NCBI RefSeq assembly: GCF_003952385.1
Contig: NZ_CP034444.1
Coordinates: 5,097,001 to 5,161,000 of the forward strand
Direction of reading: 5' to 3'
DNA length: 64,000 bases
Source of the DNA: Mesorhizobium sp. M1D.F.Ca.ET.043.01.1.1
GTDB lineage: Bacteria > Pseudomonadota > Alphaproteobacteria > Rhizobiales > Rhizobiaceae
Below the pieces are notes generated by a model. That model saw only the letters and a program-made list of their open reading frames with translations. It did not search any database and had not been told where the DNA came from. The first letter of the stretch is position 1. Each line of letters opens with the position of its first letter. The translations under genes were made by a program, and so were the position numbers. This document shows, one piece after another, positions 24,679 to 32,846 of the stretch.

Positions 24679-26064
24679 ATGCAAGTCAAGCGCAACGGCG
24701 ACATCTCGTTCTGGTATGCGGATCTGGGGGCGGTTCCGGCGCCGCGCCCACCCCTGCCCGGCGACATCGAAGTGGATGTCGCGATCGTTGGCGCCGGCTA
24801 CACGGGGCTCTGGACCGCCTATTACCTGAGGAAGGCGAAGCCTTCGCTTCGCGTCGCGCTCATCGAACGCGAGTTCGCCGGCTTCGGCGCCTCGGGCCGC
24901 AATGGCGGCTGGCTGTCGGGCGGCTTCGGCTGGTCGCGCGAGAAGTATCTCAAGACCTCGACCCGGCAGGGCGTGACCGCCATGCAGAAGGCGATGGCGG
25001 GCTGCGTGGACGAGGTGATCCGGGTGGCGACGGCGGAAGGCATCGACGCCGATATCCGCCGCGTCGACAATCTGACGGTCGCCACCAATCCGGCGCAGCT
25101 CGAGCGCGTGCGTGAGGAATGCGAGACGATCCGCTCCTGGGATGCCGAACGCGGCCGCGTGGAACTGCTGGACGCAGCCGCGACGCGCGCCCGCATCAAC
25201 ATCAAGGATGTCATGGGCAGCTTCGTCGTTCATGGCCAGGCGCGGGTGCAGCCTGCCAAGCTGGTGCGCGGACTGGCCGCCGCGGTCGAGCGGCTCGGCG
25301 TGCCAATCTACGAGAAGACCACGGTGACTTCCATTGCCAAGGGCGTCGTGACCACCGACCGTGGCACGGTGCGGGCCGAAATCATCATCCGCGCCACCGA
25401 AGGGTTTACCGCCGGCATTCCCGGTGAAGAGCGGACATGGCTGGCGCTCAACAGCGCCCAGATCGTCACCGAACCGCTGTCCGAAAAACTCTGGCGCGAG
25501 ATCGGCTGGGAGGGACACGAGCTGCTCGGCAACGCGGCGCATGCCTATTGCTATGCGCAGCGTACGCGCGAGGGGCGCATCACCATGGGCGGGCGCGGCG
25601 TGCCCTATCGCTACGGCTCGCGCACCGACGTCAACGGCCGGACGCAGCAGGCGACGATCGACCAGCTGCATACGATCCTGACGACGCTTTTGCCGCAGAC
25701 GGCGGGATGCCGCATCGACCACGCCTGGTGCGGCGTGCTCGGCGTGCCGCGCGACTGGTGCACGACGGTCGGCCTTGACCCCAGGACCCGCATCGGCTGG
25801 GCCGGCGGCTATGTCGGGCTCGGCGTCTCGAGCTCCAACCTTTCGGGCCGCACGCTTGCCGACCTGATCCTCGGCAACGAGACGGATCTTACGCGACTGC
25901 CCTGGGTCAACCGCAAGGTCCGGCCATGGGAGCCGGAACCCTTCCGCTGGCTCGGCGTGCACTCGATGTACCAGCTCTACCGCATCGCCGACCAGCGCGA
26001 GGCGGCGGGGCTCGCGCACACCTCGAAGCTTGCCGCTCTGGCGGATAGCATTACCGGCCACTGA
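24679..26064 (+). CDS. FAD-dependent oxidoreductase, DAO/PuuB type
   Basis: A 461-residue flavoprotein of the D-amino-acid-oxidase fold. It opens MQVKRNGDISFWYADLGAVP, then the dinucleotide motif DVAIVGAGYTGLWTAYYL (33-50) and EFAGFGASGRNGGWLSGGF, a signature of gamma-glutamylputrescine oxidase (PuuB) and related amine oxidases. It would oxidise an amine or N-substituted amino acid brought in by the adjacent transporter. It is 24 bp downstream of the ATPase gene. No glutamylputrescine synthetase (puuA) or hydrolase (puuD) is in the window, so the exact substrate stays open. Confidence 0.88.
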   Translation: MQVKRNGDISFWYADLGAVPAPRPPLPGDIEVDVAIVGAGYTGLWTAYYLRKAKPSLRVALIEREFAGFGASGRNGGWLSGGFGWSREKYLKTSTRQGVTAMQKAMAGCVDEVIRVATAEGIDADIRRVDNLTVATNPAQLERVREECETIRSWDAERGRVELLDAAATRARINIKDVMGSFVVHGQARVQPAKLVRGLAAAVERLGVPIYEKTTVTSIAKGVVTTDRGTVRAEIIIRATEGFTAGIPGEERTWLALNSAQIVTEPLSEKLWREIGWEGHELLGNAAHAYCYAQRTREGRITMGGRGVPYRYGSRTDVNGRTQQATIDQLHTILTTLLPQTAGCRIDHAWCGVLGVPRDWCTTVGLDPRTRIGWAGGYVGLGVSSSNLSGRTLADLILGNETDLTRLPWVNRKVRPWEPEPFRWLGVHSMYQLYRIADQREAAGLAHTSKLAALADSITGH

Positions 26065-26066
26065 CT

Positions 26067-26435
26067 ATGGAGCCCGACTTGATCGACCTTTCGACTTTCC
26101 ACGACCTCGCCAGGGCCGAAATCGGCGCGTTCTCGCCCAAGCCGACTTCCATCGAAGGAGACCAGGTCGAGGCGGCGCGCTCGCTGTTCCAGTCGCCGGA
26201 CGGCACGATCGATATCGGCATCTGGGAATGCACGCCCGGCCGCTTCACCGCCGACCGATCAGGCTCGTCGGAAATCTGTCACATCATTTCCGGCCGCGCC
26301 GAAGTGAGCCGCGCCGACGGCGAGATGCGCGAGCTCGGCCCGGGCGACCTTCTCGTCCTGCCTCGGGGATGGAAGGGCGAATGGCTGATCCGCGAGACAA
26401 CGCGCAAGCTTTATATGATCCAGAGCGCCGGCTGA
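26067..26435 (+). CDS. DUF861-type cupin protein
   Basis: A 122-residue single-domain cupin: GTIDIGIWECTPGRFTADRS, EICHIISGRAEVSRADGE, LGPGDLLVLPRGWKGEWLIRE. The pattern is that of the DUF861/(S)-ureidoglycine aminohydrolase-like cupins, small proteins often placed next to amine oxidases. It starts two bases after the FAD oxidoreductase stop and so belongs to the same operon. The catalytic or binding role is unknown. Its stop is 23 bp from the convergent MFS gene. Confidence 0.85.
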   Translation: MEPDLIDLSTFHDLARAEIGAFSPKPTSIEGDQVEAARSLFQSPDGTIDIGIWECTPGRFTADRSGSSEICHIISGRAEVSRADGEMRELGPGDLLVLPRGWKGEWLIRETTRKLYMIQSAG

Positions 26436-26458
26436 TCTTCCGAGCCAAAGACCCCGGG

Positions 26459-28102
26459 TCAGTGATCGATCGGCCCTTTGGGTGAGACAAGCGTCGTTCC
26501 GGCGGTTGTCGGGCGCTCGATCATGCGGCGCACGCGCGGCGGATTCTCGCCGCTGTGCAGCGCCCGGATGCGTTCGCCGACCACGGCGTCGGCATGGGTG
26601 GCGCGCCTGTTGTGGCGGATGTACTCGACCCAGGTCGGCGTGTGGTAGTGCTCGATCCAGATGCCGGGATTTTCGAGATCGCGGGCAAGCGTCCAGTTGC
26701 GGGCGCCGTCGCGGCGGCGGATGCGGCCGCGTTCGGCCATCGTGGCAAGGAATTCCGCCTCGTCCTCCTCGCGGATGACGTATTCGATCATGATGGCGAT
26801 CGGGCCGCTGCGCGGCTTAAGGTCAAGCGCCAGCATCGGCTCCTTGAACCGGTTGAGCGGATCGAGGTTGAGCGTCGTCTGCTGCGGCAGCGGCAGGAAG
26901 AAGCCGATGGCGCCGCCCGCCAACATGGCGACGGCGGCTGCCGTCAACGCCGTCTCCGCGCCATGGGCGTCGGCGACGACGCCCCAGATCCAGCTGCCCA
27001 GCGCAATGCCGCCGAAGGTCGCCGTCTGGTAGATCGAGAGCACGCGGCCGACCACCCAGCGCGGCGTCGACATTTGCACAGTGACGTTGAAGTGGGAGAG
27101 CGCGATGACCCAGCAGGCGCCGCCGATGAGCAGGCCCGCCGATGTCTGCCAGGCACTGTGGCTGACGGCGGCATTGAAGGCGCAAAACGCAAAGCCCGCG
27201 AAAGCGGCGCGAACCATAGTTTCGCTGGAGAGCAATTGCCTCAGCCGCACGCTGATCAGCGCGCCGCCGACCGCGCCGATGCCGAAGGCGCCGAGCATGA
27301 TGCCGTAGGTTAGCGCGTCGCCCTTGACGACGTCGCGCGCCACCAGCGGCAGCAGCGCCAGCACCGCGCCGGCGCTGAAGCCGAAAGCCGAGCCTCTCGC
27401 CAGCACCTTGCCGATGTTCGGCGACATGGCGACGTAGCGCAAACCGGCGCCCATCGCCGCGCCCAGCGACTCGCGCGGCAGGGTCTGCACCGGCACATCC
27501 GGCCTCCAGCGGGCGAGCACGACGATCAGGCCGATATAGCTGACGGCGTTGGCGGCGAAGGCCGCCGCCGCGCCCGCGGCGGCAACGATCACGCCGCCGA
27601 TCGCCGGGCCGACGCTGCGTGTGATGTTGAAGCCCATCGAGTTCAGCGCGATCGCCGCCGGCACCTTGGCGCGCGGCACCATGTCACCGACCGAGGCCTG
27701 CCATGACGGGCTGTTCAGCGCCGTGCCGCTGTCGATCAGGAAGGTGAAGGCCAGCAGCGTCCACGGCGTCATCCAGCCGAACCAGGTGAACACGGTGAGC
27801 AGCGCCGAGACGACCAGCATGAAGGTCTGCGCCACCAGCATGACCTTGCGGCGGTTGAAGCTGTCGGCGATGGCGCCGGCAATGAGCGCGAACAGCATGA
27901 TCGGCAAGGTGGTCGAGGCCTGGACCAGCGCCACCTGGTAGGACGAGGTGGCGATCGTCGTCATCATCCAGGCGGCGCCGACGCCCTGAATCAGGCCGCC
28001 GAAATTCGACACAAGGCTGGCCGACCAGACGGCGCGGAAGATGCCGTGCCGGAACGGCGCCAGCGCCGAGACCCGCTCGCTTTCCGGCTCGTCGTCGATC
28101 AT
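26459..28102 (-). CDS. MFS exporter (EntS/MFS_3 type) with C-terminal soluble domain
   Basis: A 547-residue protein. Residues ~20-420 hold about twelve membrane segments of the MFS_3 group (VWSASLVSNFGGLIQGVGAA, AGAIADSFNRRKVMLVAQTF, DSGTALNSPSWQASVGDMVPRAKVPAA). After LKPRSGPIAIMIEYVIREED comes a ~110-residue soluble tail (RDGARNWTLARDLENPGIWI ... EHYHTPTWVEYIRHNRR) with the look of a dimeric alpha/beta barrel. It probably exports a small molecule. It lies 159 bp downstream of the AsnB-like gene and runs the same way. The substrate is unknown. Confidence 0.85.
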   Translation of the reverse strand: MIDDEPESERVSALAPFRHGIFRAVWSASLVSNFGGLIQGVGAAWMMTTIATSSYQVALVQASTTLPIMLFALIAGAIADSFNRRKVMLVAQTFMLVVSALLTVFTWFGWMTPWTLLAFTFLIDSGTALNSPSWQASVGDMVPRAKVPAAIALNSMGFNITRSVGPAIGGVIVAAAGAAAAFAANAVSYIGLIVVLARWRPDVPVQTLPRESLGAAMGAGLRYVAMSPNIGKVLARGSAFGFSAGAVLALLPLVARDVVKGDALTYGIMLGAFGIGAVGGALISVRLRQLLSSETMVRAAFAGFAFCAFNAAVSHSAWQTSAGLLIGGACWVIALSHFNVTVQMSTPRWVVGRVLSIYQTATFGGIALGSWIWGVVADAHGAETALTAAAVAMLAGGAIGFFLPLPQQTTLNLDPLNRFKEPMLALDLKPRSGPIAIMIEYVIREEDEAEFLATMAERGRIRRRDGARNWTLARDLENPGIWIEHYHTPTWVEYIRHNRRATHADAVVGERIRALHSGENPPRVRRMIERPTTAGTTLVSPKGPIDH

Positions 28103-28261
28103 GGTCGCTGTCCCGCCTTCATTCAGTCTTGCGTTCGCCCCGCGCCAGGGTCGCGCCGGCGCACCCTCAAAGGATCGCGGTCCAACAACAGGAAGGCAAA
28201 GGCGAAAATGCGTCGGCGAAGCTTTAGGCCAAGCATCTTGCCGGTGTGGACCAAATCTTCG

Positions 28262-30127
28262 TTACTTCGCGCCTCTGATCTTGGCGTGCAGCGACTCGGC
28301 GAGGTTCCCTGTCGTCTCGCCACCCAGATAGAGCCTCAACAGCATCTCCATGCCGACAAGGCGCAATCTCGACGGTTCCTCGGCTCTGGCCATGTCGATC
28401 AGGTCATCCAGCTCGGACGCGGACCATTTCATGGCATCGCGCAAGAAGCCGCCGCGCAGCAGCCCCTGCGTGCCGGCCGAAAAGGCGCTGGACATCTCGA
28501 AGCCGCTCTTTGCCGCATGAATGTTTTCGCGCGGCAGATGGCGTTCGGCGACCTTCTTCAGCAGCCATTTGCCGGTCCTGTTGCGGTATTTGTACCGCCT
28601 CGGCAGATGCATGGCGAAATCGATCAGCCTGTTCTCCAGGAAAGGAACGCGCAGCTCGACGGAGGCGGCCATGCTGAGGCGATCGTGCCGATGCAGCAAA
28701 TCCTGCAGGTGCGAATAAAGATCGTAGAAGCAGCTTGCCAGGAAGGCACGGTCGCCGTCCGGGCTGACGCCGTCGAGCCGGTCGAACAGCTTGGTCTGCA
28801 GAAAATTCAGCTCGGGCGACAAGGCCCTCAGCACGATGTTGCGGTCCCAGGGCGAGCCGCGGCCGACCGAATTGCGGAACGGAGACCGGCGAAGCCGGGC
28901 GTATTTCCGGTCCTGGGCGGCCTTGGAGCGGAACAGGCTTCGCAGCCACGATTGCCGCCAAAGCCTGATGGTCGACGCCTGCCATTTGTAGCCGCCGAAG
29001 AGTTCGTCCGAACCCTCGCCGGTGAGCAGCACCTTGACCCCGTCGGCGCGGCATTGCTCCGCGAGCGCCAGCAGGCCGGCCACGCTGGCATGCCAGCCGT
29101 CGCTTTCGAGATGCCATATGGCGCGCGGCCAGAGCTCGAAGAACCGGTCCCTGTCGACGGGCACACGGCGAAGGCTGACGTCGATATGGCGACCGGTCCG
29201 CTCGGCGTCTTCCGCCTCGCTGCGGCCGAGCTTTGGGTCGACGACATAACCGTGCATCTCAGGCCGATAGCGCTTGGCGAGCGCCGTGATCAGGCCGGAA
29301 TCGACGCCGCCGCTGCAGGCTGTGGCGAGGCTGGCGTCGGCGATGCAATGCAGCTCGACGCTTTGTTCTAGCAGCGCCTCGAGGCTCGCCATGTGCCCGG
29401 CGTCGGAGACCCTGTCGTCGACGATGCGCGATGTCTCCAGGGCGTCGAGCACATGCCAGAAACGCTGCTTCTCGATGCCGCCATCGCTGATCTTCCAAAG
29501 GCCGGCGGGCGGCAAGCGCTCGATGCCTTCGAAGACGCTGTAGCTGGAATCGCGGCTCTGCCAGGCAAGCCGCAAGGTGATCTCACGAGCGTCGACCCTG
29601 CGTGCAAAATCGTGGCAGGCGAGGATCGCCTTGTCCTCGGAGGCGAACAGAAGCCGATCCGCGGCGTCGGCCACCGACATCGGCTTGATGCCGAGCCTGT
29701 CGCGGGCTAGCCACAACGCGCCGTCGCGCTGATCGAAATAGGCGAAGGCGAACATGCCGTCGAACAGCGGCACGGCCTTCTCGACGCCCCAATGATGCAG
29801 GGCCTGGAGCACCACCTCGGTGTCGGAGACGGTGCGAAACCGAAGACCCTCGGCTTCCAGCGACTTGCGCAGCGAGCGGTAATTGTAGACCTCGCCACTA
29901 TAGCAAAGGGTGCCGTCGCCATCGGTTGTCAGCATCGGCTCTCGCGCGGCGGGCGAGGGGTCGATGATGGCAAGGCGGCGGTGACCGAGCGCCAGCCTGG
30001 CGTTGTTCCAGCTGTCGCGATCGTCGGGGCCGCGATGCGCCAGCGCCTGCATCATGCGGGCGACGTCGGAGAGGTCGCCGGCGCCGATCGGATCGCGCTT
30101 TCGCCAGACGCCGGCTATCCCGCACAT
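28262..30127 (-). CDS. asnB: Glutamine-hydrolysing asparagine synthetase family protein
   Basis: A 621-residue AsnB-type amidotransferase. ATG 30127 was chosen because it makes Cys2 (MCGIAGVWR) the N-terminal nucleophile after Met removal; in-frame sequence upstream has no family resemblance. The glutaminase domain shows HRGPDD, LGHRRLAIID and YSGEVYNY. The synthetase domain has the PP-loop SGGVDSG, LLTGEGSDELFGGY and ELRVPFLENRLIDFAMHLP. The enzyme would amidate aspartate, or another carboxylate in members that act on cell-surface or specialised compounds. It is the right-hand gene of the non-flagellar block, 153 bp from fliQ. Confidence 0.88.
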   Translation of the reverse strand: MCGIAGVWRKRDPIGAGDLSDVARMMQALAHRGPDDRDSWNNARLALGHRRLAIIDPSPAAREPMLTTDGDGTLCYSGEVYNYRSLRKSLEAEGLRFRTVSDTEVVLQALHHWGVEKAVPLFDGMFAFAYFDQRDGALWLARDRLGIKPMSVADAADRLLFASEDKAILACHDFARRVDAREITLRLAWQSRDSSYSVFEGIERLPPAGLWKISDGGIEKQRFWHVLDALETSRIVDDRVSDAGHMASLEALLEQSVELHCIADASLATACSGGVDSGLITALAKRYRPEMHGYVVDPKLGRSEAEDAERTGRHIDVSLRRVPVDRDRFFELWPRAIWHLESDGWHASVAGLLALAEQCRADGVKVLLTGEGSDELFGGYKWQASTIRLWRQSWLRSLFRSKAAQDRKYARLRRSPFRNSVGRGSPWDRNIVLRALSPELNFLQTKLFDRLDGVSPDGDRAFLASCFYDLYSHLQDLLHRHDRLSMAASVELRVPFLENRLIDFAMHLPRRYKYRNRTGKWLLKKVAERHLPRENIHAAKSGFEMSSAFSAGTQGLLRGGFLRDAMKWSASELDDLIDMARAEEPSRLRLVGMEMLLRLYLGGETTGNLAESLHAKIRGAK

Positions 30128-30280
30128 GGCCCGCCGGCCGCTTCTGCCTGATCCATCGCTTACCGAAATCCAAGATGCCGGCAGGTGCCGGCGCGGCCAA
30201 CAATCTAGCCGCAACAGGGCCGGCCGCAAGCGATGTTCCGGTCTGTGCCCTAGGGCCTCAAGACTTGCGGCAGCCGCTCG

Positions 30281-30547
30281 TCAGAAGCCGTGCTCGATGC
30301 GCTCGAAGATGACGTTGGTGAAGGCCGAGATCTGGCTGCCGATGAACGGGCCGGTCAGCGCCACCACCAGCATGATGGCGACGATCTTGGGCACGAAGGT
30401 GAGCGTGATTTCCTGGATCTGGGTCAGCGCCTGGATGAGCGCGATGCCGATGCCGACGGCCATCGCCACCAGCACGACCGGCGCGGAGGCGGTGAGCACC
30501 GTCCAGACCGCGTATTGGACGATATCGAGGGCGTCGGCCTCGTTCAT
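30281..30547 (-). CDS. fliQ: Flagellar export gate protein FliQ
   Basis: An 88-residue protein with two membrane segments (VWTVLTASAPVVLVAMAVGI and VPKIVAIMLVVALTGPFI) joined by the FliQ hallmark LIQALTQIQEITLTF. It forms the export gate with FliP and FliR. It starts 23 bp after flgD and ends the flgE-to-fliQ operon. In Sinorhizobium-type clusters flhA comes next; here an asnB gene does. Confidence 0.95.
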   Translation of the reverse strand: MNEADALDIVQYAVWTVLTASAPVVLVAMAVGIGIALIQALTQIQEITLTFVPKIVAIMLVVALTGPFIGSQISAFTNVIFERIEHGF

Positions 30548-30570
30548 GGGCGGATCGCTTGCGAACCCGG

Positions 30571-30978
30571 CTAGGCGGCCGGCTTGATCGAGACGCCCGC
30601 GCCGACGGGGACCTCGGTGCCGTCCTTGAGCACTGCAATGAGGCCGCTGCTGGCGAGCTTCACGGAAGCCACGATCCCCGTGGTCTTGCCGTCGGCCGAG
30701 GTGATCGAACGGCCGATCAGCGCATCGGCCTGCGACAGCGCCGAGGACTGCATGATCTGGTCGAGCTTGGTGTTGGTCTGGACCGACTGCTCGACCTGCG
30801 AGAAGGTCGCGAGCTGCGCGACATATTGCGTCGAATCCATCGGCTTGGTCGGGTCCTGGTTCTTCATCTCGGCGATCAGAAGTTTCAGGAACGACTGGTA
30901 GTCGACCGCCGTCTTCGAGGTCTGCTGGCTGGTCTGGTTGGCGCCAACCGGGATCGTCGTTGTCATGTCCACGGTCAT
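30571..30978 (-). CDS. flgD: Hook assembly scaffold FlgD
   Basis: A 135-residue hook-cap protein with the N-terminal FlgD block DYQSFLKLLIAEMKNQDPTKPMDSTQYVAQLATFSQVEQ, which is diagnostic. The C-terminal part (ALIGRSITSADGKTTGIVAS) is only the first section of the FlgD Ig-like/tudor region, so the protein is short compared with the ~220 residues of enterobacteria; short forms are normal in rhizobia. It lies two bases after flbT. Confidence 0.95.
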   Translation of the reverse strand: MTVDMTTTIPVGANQTSQQTSKTAVDYQSFLKLLIAEMKNQDPTKPMDSTQYVAQLATFSQVEQSVQTNTKLDQIMQSSALSQADALIGRSITSADGKTTGIVASVKLASSGLIAVLKDGTEVPVGAGVSIKPAA

Positions 30979-30980
30979 CT

Positions 30981-31418
30981 TTATGCTCCCATAGCCAGCG
31001 CGGGCGGCGCTTCCGGAATGTCGTCATTGCCGCCCAGCGCCTGGCGCTCGAGCGGGTAGAGCGCGCGGATCGCCTTCAGCGCCTCGTAGATGTGATCCTC
31101 GCCGACCATGCGGTCGATCTGCTTCAGCGCGCTGCAGATCTCCTGGTTGTCGAAGCTGGCAATCAGCATCGGCAGCGAGCGGCGGAACATGTCGCGCGCC
31201 TCGGAGGCGCCCGACGGGTTCACCAGCATGATCTGCACGATGAAGTAGAGCTGCCTGAGCGGCGTCGAGGCCTGCTCGGCCTGGATGACGTGGCTCTCGA
31301 GCAGGAACTGGACGTCGTTCATCAGCTCGATCGTGACCTTGCGGTCGACGCGAATGACGGCGCCGTTGATATAGATCTTCTCGTTAGGCTTCAGCGAGAT
31401 CTTCAGCGTGTTGGTCAT
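30981..31418 (-). CDS. flbT: Flagellin mRNA regulator FlbT
   Basis: A 145-residue FlbT protein: LKPNEKIYINGAVIRVDRKV, VQFLLESHVIQAEQASTPLRQLYFIVQIMLV. In Caulobacter FlbT binds the 5' end of flagellin mRNA and couples flagellin synthesis to hook completion; rhizobial homologues act similarly or as positive regulators. ATG 31418 overlaps flaF by four bases. The two flagellin targets are encoded at 43.8-45.9 kb. Confidence 0.94.
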   Translation of the reverse strand: MTNTLKISLKPNEKIYINGAVIRVDRKVTIELMNDVQFLLESHVIQAEQASTPLRQLYFIVQIMLVNPSGASEARDMFRRSLPMLIASFDNQEICSALKQIDRMVGEDHIYEALKAIRALYPLERQALGGNDDIPEAPPALAMGA

Positions 31419-31762
31419 TGGATGCCATCTCGGATGATCTGGGAGACCTCGATCAATCCTTCGAAATTGTTGGTGCGGCCCTGCCGGATGTCCTCCGTTT
31501 CGCGCAGCAGCCACAGGCCGATCGAGATTAGATTGGCGCGCAGCTCCTTGGGCAGCGCATTGTCGCTGGAGCCGAGATCCTCGACGAAGGTGGTCCAGAT
31601 GCGGCTGGTGAAGTGCAGCGCCTCGACCGCCTCCATCGACTCCGGCCCGACGGCGGCTGCCGCGGACAACATGTCGATCGAGCGGGTCAGCAACTGCCGC
31701 TCCCGATCCTTGGCGTCGGCAACGGAGTCGGTCTGGATGTCGGCGTAGGAGAATTGATACAT
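31415..31762 (-). CDS. flaF: Flagellar biosynthesis regulator FlaF
   Basis: A 115-residue FlaF protein: MYQFSYADIQTDSVADAKDR, RIWTTFVEDLGSSDNALPKELRANLISIGLWL. In alphaproteobacteria FlaF is needed for flagellin synthesis or secretion and works with FlbT, the next gene, with which it overlaps (ATGA). It is 31 bp downstream of flgL, as in other rhizobial clusters. Confidence 0.93.
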   Translation of the reverse strand: MYQFSYADIQTDSVADAKDRERQLLTRSIDMLSAAAAVGPESMEAVEALHFTSRIWTTFVEDLGSSDNALPKELRANLISIGLWLLRETEDIRQGRTNNFEGLIEVSQIIRDGIQ

Positions 31763-31793
31763 CGTCGGAGCTCTGGCGTTCCGGTGAGAGTGT

Positions 31794-32843
31794 TCAGGTG
31801 AGATAGTTCAGCAGGCTGAGCTGCTGCAGTCGCGCGGTCAAGGCGAAGGACGTTTCGATATGCTGCGTCAGGTCGGCGACGCGGGTGGCGGCCTCCGAGG
31901 GGTCGACGCCCTCGAGGTCGATGATATGCTTCTCGAACAGATCGACCTGGGTCTTCATGCGATCGCTGGCGTCGGACACGCGCTTCTGGGCGAGGCCGGC
32001 CTCGGATTGCACCTGGACGATGCCGCCGATGGCCTCGCCGACCAGCTTTTGCGCGCGGCTGACGATCGTGTTCTGCCCCTGCTGGCTGATGTTGCCGGCG
32101 AAGAGGGTGCTGACCATGGCGGCCGCCATGGCGAGCTTGCGGATGCCCTGCTCGTTGGCGCTGACAGAGGTCTGCGTGGTCTCGCTCAGTGAAATACGGC
32201 TGGTGATCTGCTCGTCGGTGGCGCTCGACCAGTTGGTCTGCCAGCCGGAGCCCAGGAATTGCGGCTCGACCGCGGCGGTGATGAAGCCGTCCATCTGGGC
32301 GGCGGTGATGTTGGCGGCCGCCGGGTCGCTCTGGGTGAAGCCGAAATAGCTGGTGAAGGCGGCGTCGAACGCCGCCTTGGCGGGGGAGCCGGCAGCGCTG
32401 AAATCGTCGATCGGCTTGACGTCGGTGTTGGTGCCGGCAAACAGATATTCGCCGTTGACGCTGGTGTTCAGGATACCCGTCATCTGCTGCAGCGCCGTGG
32501 CGCCGGCGGTTTGGGTGATGCTGGTCGAGGAGTCGCCCGACACGGCGCTGGTCAGCGCCGTCAGGAGATCCTGCGCGACATCGGAGAGCTGGCCCAGTGA
32601 ATCCTGCGTCGATGTCAGGCGCGCGGCGACCAGCGAGTTCGAATCGACGATACCGTTCAGACGGTCGAGATCGCGCTGGAAGGTGACGGCCTGCGTCGTG
32701 CGGCCGCCTAGCGCCAGGCCGACATCCGCCACCTTGCCGGTCTGGGATTCCTTCGTCGCCTTGACGAGGTCGGCCTGCATGCGCATCTGCTGGTAGCGGA
32801 GCGCGTTGGAGATGGCGGCTGAGGAGACGGCTGTCGCTTTCAT
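31794..32843 (-). CDS. flgL: Hook-filament junction protein FlgL
   Basis: A 349-residue flagellin-like junction protein. The helical ends are ALRYQQMRMQADLVKATKES at the start and VDLFEKHIIDLEGVDPSEAATRVADL near the end, with a variable middle (GEYLFAGTNTDVKPIDDF is the typical FlgL segment). It connects FlgK to the filament and is exported through the flagellar gate. It lies three bases after flgK. Confidence 0.93.
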   Translation of the reverse strand: MKATAVSSAAISNALRYQQMRMQADLVKATKESQTGKVADVGLALGGRTTQAVTFQRDLDRLNGIVDSNSLVAARLTSTQDSLGQLSDVAQDLLTALTSAVSGDSSTSITQTAGATALQQMTGILNTSVNGEYLFAGTNTDVKPIDDFSAAGSPAKAAFDAAFTSYFGFTQSDPAAANITAAQMDGFITAAVEPQFLGSGWQTNWSSATDEQITSRISLSETTQTSVSANEQGIRKLAMAAAMVSTLFAGNISQQGQNTIVSRAQKLVGEAIGGIVQVQSEAGLAQKRVSDASDRMKTQVDLFEKHIIDLEGVDPSEAATRVADLTQHIETSFALTARLQQLSLLNYLT

Positions 32844-32846
32844 GGC

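Noticed and set aside
23392..26061. Open frame of almost 890 codons on the minus strand opposite the ABC transporter and FAD oxidase genes
   Set aside because: The plus-strand genes carry clear motifs; the mirror frame has no recognisable fold.
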